Below are positions 27,174-32,696 of a stretch of 32,696 nt of DNA, piece by piece (position 1 is the first letter of the stretch; every line of letters begins with the position of its first letter). A program made the position numbers and the translations under genes. Under the pieces are notes generated by a model that saw nothing but the letters and a program-made list of their open reading frames with translations, was not told where the DNA came from and did not search any database. The DNA comes from Hyphomicrobiales bacterium (lineage in GTDB: Bacteria > Pseudomonadota > Alphaproteobacteria > Rhizobiales > Xanthobacteraceae), in the NCBI GenBank assembly GCA_018335895.1, contig JAGXQU010000190.1, forward strand, positions 1 through 32,696, in the 5' to 3' direction.

Positions 27174-28331
27174 CTACTTGGCTCTCGGAAAAAGGAAATG
27201 CGCGCCGCCGACGCCGGCCGCCGCAGTAATGACGGCCGCAGCAAGCAGGGTCGCGACGATACCCGTGTGCGCCAGCCCCCAATAATAAAACACTGGGCCA
27301 ACAGCGTGACCGATGAAGAAGAACGACGAGTGCAACGCCAGCGCAGAGCCGCGCGCCTTCGGCGCAATCTCGGATGCGGCAAGCTGGAAGCAGTTGTGCA
27401 TCATGTAGAAGCCGATGCCCAACACGAAGAAGGCCGCAAACTCGACCGGCCACGAAAGCCTGAGCGTGGAGAAGCAGAGCATCGATGCCGCGATCAGCCC
27501 GCCCCAGATCATCAGCCCGCGCGTGCCGAAAATCCGCAGCATCGGCGACACCACCAGTCCGAAGACAGCGCCGCCGACCGCGAAGCCCGCGATCACGAAG
27601 CCAGCGATGGTCGCGCGATACTCGCCGCTTTCGTGCAAGAGAATCGCGACGAAAGGAAAGAGGCCGAAGATCGCGATGCCTTCCAGCAGTACGCCGAGAT
27701 AGGTCCACTTCGCACGCGGATTGGCGAAGATCATCTTGTAGCTGTTGACCGCGAAGGCGAGATCGAAACGCTCGCCTTTCTCGTGCTTCACGCCGCGAAA
27801 GCCCCAGAGCCCGAGCATCAGCGCGAGCGCACCGCAGATCGTCGCCGCGAACAGAACGCCGCGCCAGTTCGTCAGATCGCCGACGATGCCGCCCGCCCAG
27901 GCGCCGGTCAGATTGCCGGCGAGCGCGGCCGCGACGTAACGGCCGAGCACGACCTGCCTGCGTTCGACGGCAACCGAATCCGACACGAACGCGAGTCCTG
28001 CGGGGAAAATTCCGCCGGCTGCGACGCCCGCGACAATGCGCGTGACCAGCAGCCAGGTGAAGCTTTGCGCGAACGCGCCGATCAGCGTCGTCAGCACGAG
28101 CAGGCACATGCCCGCGATCATCAGTTTCGTCTTGCCGAAGAAATCGCCGACCGGCCCGAGTAGCGGCTGCACGATGGCGAAGGGCAGCGCGAAGGCCGTC
28201 GCAAGCAGTGCGACGTCGGCTGCCGGCATGCCGAATTCGCTGGAAATTTGCGGCACGACCGGATCGATCGCGCGCATGAACAGGCTCGTCGAAAACGCGA
28301 TGAAGCTTACGACAACGAGCGCACGGTTCAT
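27174..28331 (-). CDS. MFS transporter
   Basis: A 385-residue integral membrane protein with about twelve predicted helices in two halves. The loop after helix 2 reads GPVGDFFGKTKLMI, a recognisable form of MFS motif A, and helix 4 contains RIVAGVAAGGIFPAGLAFVSD, also family-typical. A central cytoplasmic loop (FRGVKHEKGERFD, about 174-186) separates the halves. The style resembles drug- or sugar-efflux MFS proteins, but the substrate cannot be predicted. It begins 27 bp after the kdsA stop on the same strand and may be read from the same transcript. Confidence 0.9.
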   Translation of the reverse strand: MNRALVVVSFIAFSTSLFMRAIDPVVPQISSEFGMPAADVALLATAFALPFAIVQPLLGPVGDFFGKTKLMIAGMCLLVLTTLIGAFAQSFTWLLVTRIVAGVAAGGIFPAGLAFVSDSVAVERRQVVLGRYVAAALAGNLTGAWAGGIVGDLTNWRGVLFAATICGALALMLGLWGFRGVKHEKGERFDLAFAVNSYKMIFANPRAKWTYLGVLLEGIAIFGLFPFVAILLHESGEYRATIAGFVIAGFAVGGAVFGLVVSPMLRIFGTRGLMIWGGLIAASMLCFSTLRLSWPVEFAAFFVLGIGFYMMHNCFQLAASEIAPKARGSALALHSSFFFIGHAVGPVFYYWGLAHTGIVATLLAAAVITAAAGVGGAHFLFPRAK

Positions 28332-28358
28332 GGTTTTGTTCTGGGTACTTTCAGGCGG

Positions 28359-29213
28359 CTAGCGCTTCGATTTCGCAAGCGTGTCGAATGCGATGAGATC
28401 GGAGAGAAGCCGCTCCAGATCCTTGAGCGGGATCATGTTCGGCCCGTCCGAAGGCGCCTTGTCCGGATCGGGATGCGTCTCGATGAAGACGCCCGCGACA
28501 CCGATCGAAACCGCGGCCCGCGCGAGCACGCCGACATATTTCCGCTCGCCGCCCGAGGAGGTGCCCTGGCCGCCCGGCTGCTGTACCGAATGGGTCGCGT
28601 CGAAGATCACCGGCGCACCGGTATCGCGCAGCACGGGGATCGCACGCATGTCGGAAACGAGCGTGTTGTAGCCGAACGAAACGCCGCGCTCTGTCACGAG
28701 CACGTTCGGATTTCCCGCGCTCGTCACTTTCTCGACGACATTCTTCATATCCCACGGGGCGAGGAACTGGCCCTTTTTAACATTCACGACGCGCCCGGTT
28801 TTCGCCGCGGCGGTCAGAAGATCGGTCTGGCGGCAGAGGAACGCGGGGATCTGAAGGACGTCGCAGGCTTCCGCCGCGCGCGCGCATTGCTCGATCTCAT
28901 GCACGTCGGTCAGCGTCGGCAGCCCGAGTGTCTCGCGAATTTCAGCAAACACCGGAAGCGCCGCGTCGATGCCCATGCCGCGTGCGGATTTCGCGCTGGT
29001 GCGGTTCGCCTTGTCAAAGGATGTTTTGTAGACGAGCCCGATCTTCAGACGGCCCGCGATCTCCTTCAGCGCGCGCGCGACTTCGAGCGCATGCGCCCGG
29101 CTTTCCATCTGGCAGGGACCGGCGATCAGCGCGAGCGGCAAGTCGTTGCCGAAGCGCGCATTTCCGGCCGAAACAACGGCATTCGGAGCAGGATTGGATG
29201 CAGGCTTGTTCAT
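28359..29213 (-). CDS. kdsA: KDO-8-phosphate synthase, metal-dependent type
   Basis: A 284-residue TIM-barrel aldolase that joins arabinose-5-phosphate and phosphoenolpyruvate to make KDO-8-P for lipopolysaccharide. Visible motifs: IAGPCQMES (30-38), KTSFDKANRTS, LPTLTDVHE, DVLQIPAFLCRQTDLL, VNVKKGQFLAPWDM and FIETHPDPDKA. C34 in AGPCQ replaces the asparagine found in the E. coli enzyme, which marks the metal-dependent class as in Aquifex. The gene follows the VOC gene by 33 bp. In many relatives pyrG, kdsA and eno are close together; here a transporter and the queF pair lie between kdsA and eno. Confidence 0.97.
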   Translation of the reverse strand: MNKPASNPAPNAVVSAGNARFGNDLPLALIAGPCQMESRAHALEVARALKEIAGRLKIGLVYKTSFDKANRTSAKSARGMGIDAALPVFAEIRETLGLPTLTDVHEIEQCARAAEACDVLQIPAFLCRQTDLLTAAAKTGRVVNVKKGQFLAPWDMKNVVEKVTSAGNPNVLVTERGVSFGYNTLVSDMRAIPVLRDTGAPVIFDATHSVQQPGGQGTSSGGERKYVGVLARAAVSIGVAGVFIETHPDPDKAPSDGPNMIPLKDLERLLSDLIAFDTLAKSKR

Positions 29214-29246
29214 CGCAGCGGACCTTGCGTCGGGGCTGCGGTCCGG

Positions 29247-30107
29247 TCAACCGGCAGCATCGAGATCAAACGCAAGCACTGCGCCATGCGCATGGACGAC
29301 GAGACGGCCATGGCGTTCCTGCGCGGCTATTCCACTGTTTGAAACCGCGCTGCGGATTTTTCCGCTGTCGCCGGCAAAGCTGACTGCCGAAAAACGCAGC
29401 CCGCCTCCCGCCGACAGTACCATGCCGAACGCATCCTCGAACGGACGCGCCTCCGTGATCTGCACGCTGCCGCGCTTCGTTTCGGCAACGACGCCGAGCG
29501 AAGTGGAACGCGGCGCGCGAATTCCGGTCCACGCCTGCAGGAAATACTGGTGATCGGTCGGGCTGTTCGCGGTGAAAACCGCTGCCGAGATGCGGGTCAC
29601 GCCGTTCGCGTGGGTCTGCAATTCAGGGAACCAGAAATTCTCCGGCCGCTTGTGATGCGCAACGAAGGTCATGACGTCGGGCGATTGCGCCTCACGCAAA
29701 AACGCGAGCGAAAAGGCAAGTTCCGCTTCGGTGCCGTCGGGGCGCTTTCCCATGCGCCCGAAATCGAACACCGGAAATCCGCCGAAGCCGGCCTTGTCGA
29801 ACGCAGCCTTGTCGGCCTGTGCATCGCTGCTCGCGAGCACAAGGCCGGTCAGGCCCTCGCCGTTTCTGCTTAGATAGCCTTGGTGAAAATGCGGAAACGA
29901 AACCGGACTGCCCTGCCCTTCGATTTTTTCCGGCTCCGCGACTTCGAGTATTTCGATGTAGCAGCGATCGAGCTGCGCGATCCGGTTATGCGTTCCGAAC
30001 GGATGCTTGTTCCGGCTGCTCACGAGAAAGCCGAGTTTCTCATAGGTGGACGCCGCCGCGTCGAGATCGCGGACGAGATGGATGACGTGGTCGATGCCGC
30101 GGGACAT
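29247..30107 (-). CDS. VOC-superfamily (glyoxalase-like) protein
   Basis: A 286-residue protein opening with MSRGIDHVIHLVRDLDAAASTYEKLGF, the first beta-alpha-beta module of vicinal-oxygen-chelate proteins. H7 is a probable metal ligand and the E in CYIEILEV a second. It fits the long Glyoxalase_3-type architecture, with a second, more divergent half after residue 150. Relatives include dioxygenases and glyoxalases, but the reaction here is unknown. It lies between pyrG (6 bp upstream) and kdsA (33 bp downstream) on the same strand, so it is probably expressed with them. Confidence 0.85.
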   Translation of the reverse strand: MSRGIDHVIHLVRDLDAAASTYEKLGFLVSSRNKHPFGTHNRIAQLDRCYIEILEVAEPEKIEGQGSPVSFPHFHQGYLSRNGEGLTGLVLASSDAQADKAAFDKAGFGGFPVFDFGRMGKRPDGTEAELAFSLAFLREAQSPDVMTFVAHHKRPENFWFPELQTHANGVTRISAAVFTANSPTDHQYFLQAWTGIRAPRSTSLGVVAETKRGSVQITEARPFEDAFGMVLSAGGGLRFSAVSFAGDSGKIRSAVSNSGIAAQERHGRLVVHAHGAVLAFDLDAAG

Positions 30108-30113
30108 CGCAGC

Positions 30114-31754
<1,641 letters not shown>

Positions 31755-31840
31755 TTAAACCCCCGGGTTCGATTCTGCGAGGGCAAAAACGTCACCCCTG
31801 CACTGAAAAATCCCGATACCCCGGGAAAATATCCGGGCCC

Positions 31841-31870
31841 CAAAATCAAAAGGGCCGGTTTCCCGGCCCT
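31841..31870 (-). terminator. Intrinsic terminator of secG
   Basis: On the minus strand an 8-bp perfect stem AGGGCCGG/CCGGCCCT (31863-31870 and 31851-31858) closes a stable GAAA tetraloop and is followed by TTTGATTTT. It begins 7 bp after the secG stop codon. Stem, GNRA loop and U-rich tail make this the clearest terminator in the window. Confidence 0.93.
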
Positions 31871-31877
31871 CTGAAAC

Positions 31878-32228
31878 TTATTTGGACTGCGGAACCTGGG
31901 GTCCCTTCGGCGCCTGCTTTTGCAGCTGTTCCAGGATCGACGGCCCCTGCGGGTTGATCGTCGTCGGCGTCTGACCCGGATTGATGAGCGTAGGCCCAGC
32001 CGGACGCCAGCCGGCGAGAATCGATAGCAGCAGGCTTGTGATGAAGAAGCCCGTCGCAAGGATTGCGGTGGCGCGGGTCAGCATGTTGGCCGTGCCGCGG
32101 CTGTTCATGAAGCCGCCGCCACCGCCGCCGCCGATCCCGAGCGCGCCGCCCTCGGAGCGCTGCAAAAGAACGACACCGATCAGCGAGAGCACGATCAGCA
32201 AGTGAATGACAATAACGGTCGTAAGCAT
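31878..32228 (-). CDS. secG: Preprotein translocase subunit SecG
   Basis: A 116-residue protein. The first membrane helix (about 2-21, LTTVIVIHLLIVLSLIGVVLLQRSEGG) carries the SecG signature VLLQRSEGG and is followed by a glycine-rich loop (GIGGGGGGGFM), then RGTANMLTRATAILATGFFITSLLLSILA as the second helix. The Pro/Gln/Thr-rich tail after residue 75 is typical of alphaproteobacterial SecG and looks disordered. SecG sits beside SecYE and aids protein export. It lies between tpiA and pyrG on one strand, a common order in rhizobia, and ends at the terminator above. Confidence 0.96.
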   Translation of the reverse strand: MLTTVIVIHLLIVLSLIGVVLLQRSEGGALGIGGGGGGGFMNSRGTANMLTRATAILATGFFITSLLLSILAGWRPAGPTLINPGQTPTTINPQGPSILEQLQKQAPKGPQVPQSK

Positions 32229-32386
32229 GGATGGATTCCATCATGGAGCGCGAAAGGCTCCGGAAATTTGCGCGAAGCCATACAAGGCGAGGCCGGAAAA
32301 GCCAAGGGTCGCTTCTATAGGTGCAGCTAGATCGGTATTCTCAGAAAACAGATCAAGAAGTTACGGGCGTCACCATACTTAAGCGA
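32229..32386 (-). promoter_or_regulatory. tpiA-secG intergenic region
   Basis: These 158 bp between the tpiA stop and the secG start are AT-richer than the surroundings and probably contain the secG promoter. An inverted repeat ATACTT/AAGTAT (about 32375-32394) overlaps the tpiA stop, but it lacks a U-tract and is a weak terminator at best. No tRNA-like cloverleaf was seen here. Confidence 0.3.
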
Positions 32387-32696
32387 TCAAGTATAAGCCG
32401 ATGCGATACCTAAGAAATCTGTAGCCTTCAGGCTTGCGCCACCGATGAGCGCCCCATCGACATCAGGCTGAATTATGAGCTCTCGGGCATTCTCCGGCTT
32501 GACCGATCCACCATACAGGATTCGGGTCGCGCCGCCGGCGGCACCGAAGCGAAGCTCCAGCAAATGACGAATTTGCGCGTGAATCTTGGCGACGTCGCCG
32601 GGCGTCGGCGTAAGCCCTGTACCGATGGCCCAGACCGGCTCGTAGGCAACCACCAGCCTGTCCGGGTTTGCCCCGTCCGGAACCGAGCCCGCCAGC
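32387..32696 (-). CDS. tpiA: Triosephosphate isomerase, C-terminal part (runs off the window)
   Basis: About 102 C-terminal residues are visible; the gene continues past the right edge. The TIM active-site signature [13 protein letters not shown] contains the catalytic glutamate, followed by [11 protein letters not shown] and GALIGGASL, which bind the substrate phosphate. It interconverts dihydroxyacetone phosphate and glyceraldehyde-3-phosphate. The frame stays open to the window edge, and the upstream codons ([15 protein letters not shown]) continue the protein, so the fragment is cut by the window and not a pseudogene. secG lies downstream on the same strand. Confidence 0.96.
   Translation of the reverse strand, partial: LAGSVPDGANPDRLVVAYEPVWAIGTGLTPTPGDVAKIHAQIRHLLELRFGAAGGATRILYGGSVKPENARELIIQPDVDGALIGGASLKATDFLGIASAYT

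Noticed and set aside
27155-27174. Bidirectional terminator between the DUF1835 and MFS genes
   Set aside because: The stem is only 5 bp (GCGCT/AGCGC), overlaps the end of a coding region and has no T-tract.
31819-31837. Second hairpin in the pyrG leader (CCCGG/CCGGG)
   Set aside because: The stem is only 5 bp with an 8-base loop. It could be part of a pyrG attenuation signal, but nothing else supports that.

Overview
The window is about 32.7 kb of GC-rich, tightly packed chromosome from an alphaproteobacterium. It most likely belongs to the Hyphomicrobiales (Rhizobiales), in the Bradyrhizobium/Rhodopseudomonas/Xanthobacteraceae neighbourhood. The basis is the linked order dusB-ntrBC-ntrYX-dat-hfq-hflX, a fused ispDF gene, a PDH E1-beta subunit with its own lipoyl domain, a metal-type KdsA, and close linkage of eno, ftsB, pdhABC, lpdA and lipA. 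I see no insertion sequence, phage, CRISPR array, rRNA or tRNA. No stretch longer than about 210 bp lacks a gene.

Layout. (1) Positions 1-8877, minus strand: a nitrogen-control and RNA-chaperone block, read dusB, ntrB, ntrC, ntrY, ntrX, a D-amino-acid transaminase gene, hfq, hflX. (2) 9034-10718, plus strand: ispDF and a cinA/pncC-type gene. (3) 10715-16201, minus strand: lpdA (PDH E3), a small GlsB/YeaQ-type membrane protein, lipA, a COQ10-like gene and a membrane protein fused to a spermidine-synthase-like domain. (4) 16408-19314, plus strand: a TAXI-type TRAP transporter, with a strong terminator-like hairpin between its binding protein and permease genes. (5) 19316-25678, minus strand: eno, ftsB, pdhA, a small unknown membrane protein, pdhB, pdhC and an unknown single-pass membrane protein. 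(6) 25779-27164, plus strand: queF and a DUF1835 gene. (7) 27174-32696, minus strand: tpiA (partial), secG with a terminator, pyrG, a VOC protein gene, kdsA and an MFS transporter gene.

How the genes fit together. The window holds two nitrogen-responsive two-component systems next to hfq. It also holds every subunit of the pyruvate dehydrogenase complex (E1-alpha, E1-beta, E2, E3), the lipoyl synthase that completes its cofactor, and glycolytic enzymes feeding it (TpiA, Eno). The rest is housekeeping: isoprenoid, CTP, KDO and queuosine synthesis, division (FtsB) and secretion (SecG).

I found no convincing undescribed multi-gene system. The points most worth a second look are the small membrane protein between pdhA and pdhB, the hairpin between the two TRAP genes, a pair of NtrC-like half-sites before ntrY, paired hairpins in the hfq leader, and the near-identical DNA encoding the lipoyl domains of pdhB and pdhC. 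All functions are inferred from reading the sequence; no database search was possible.
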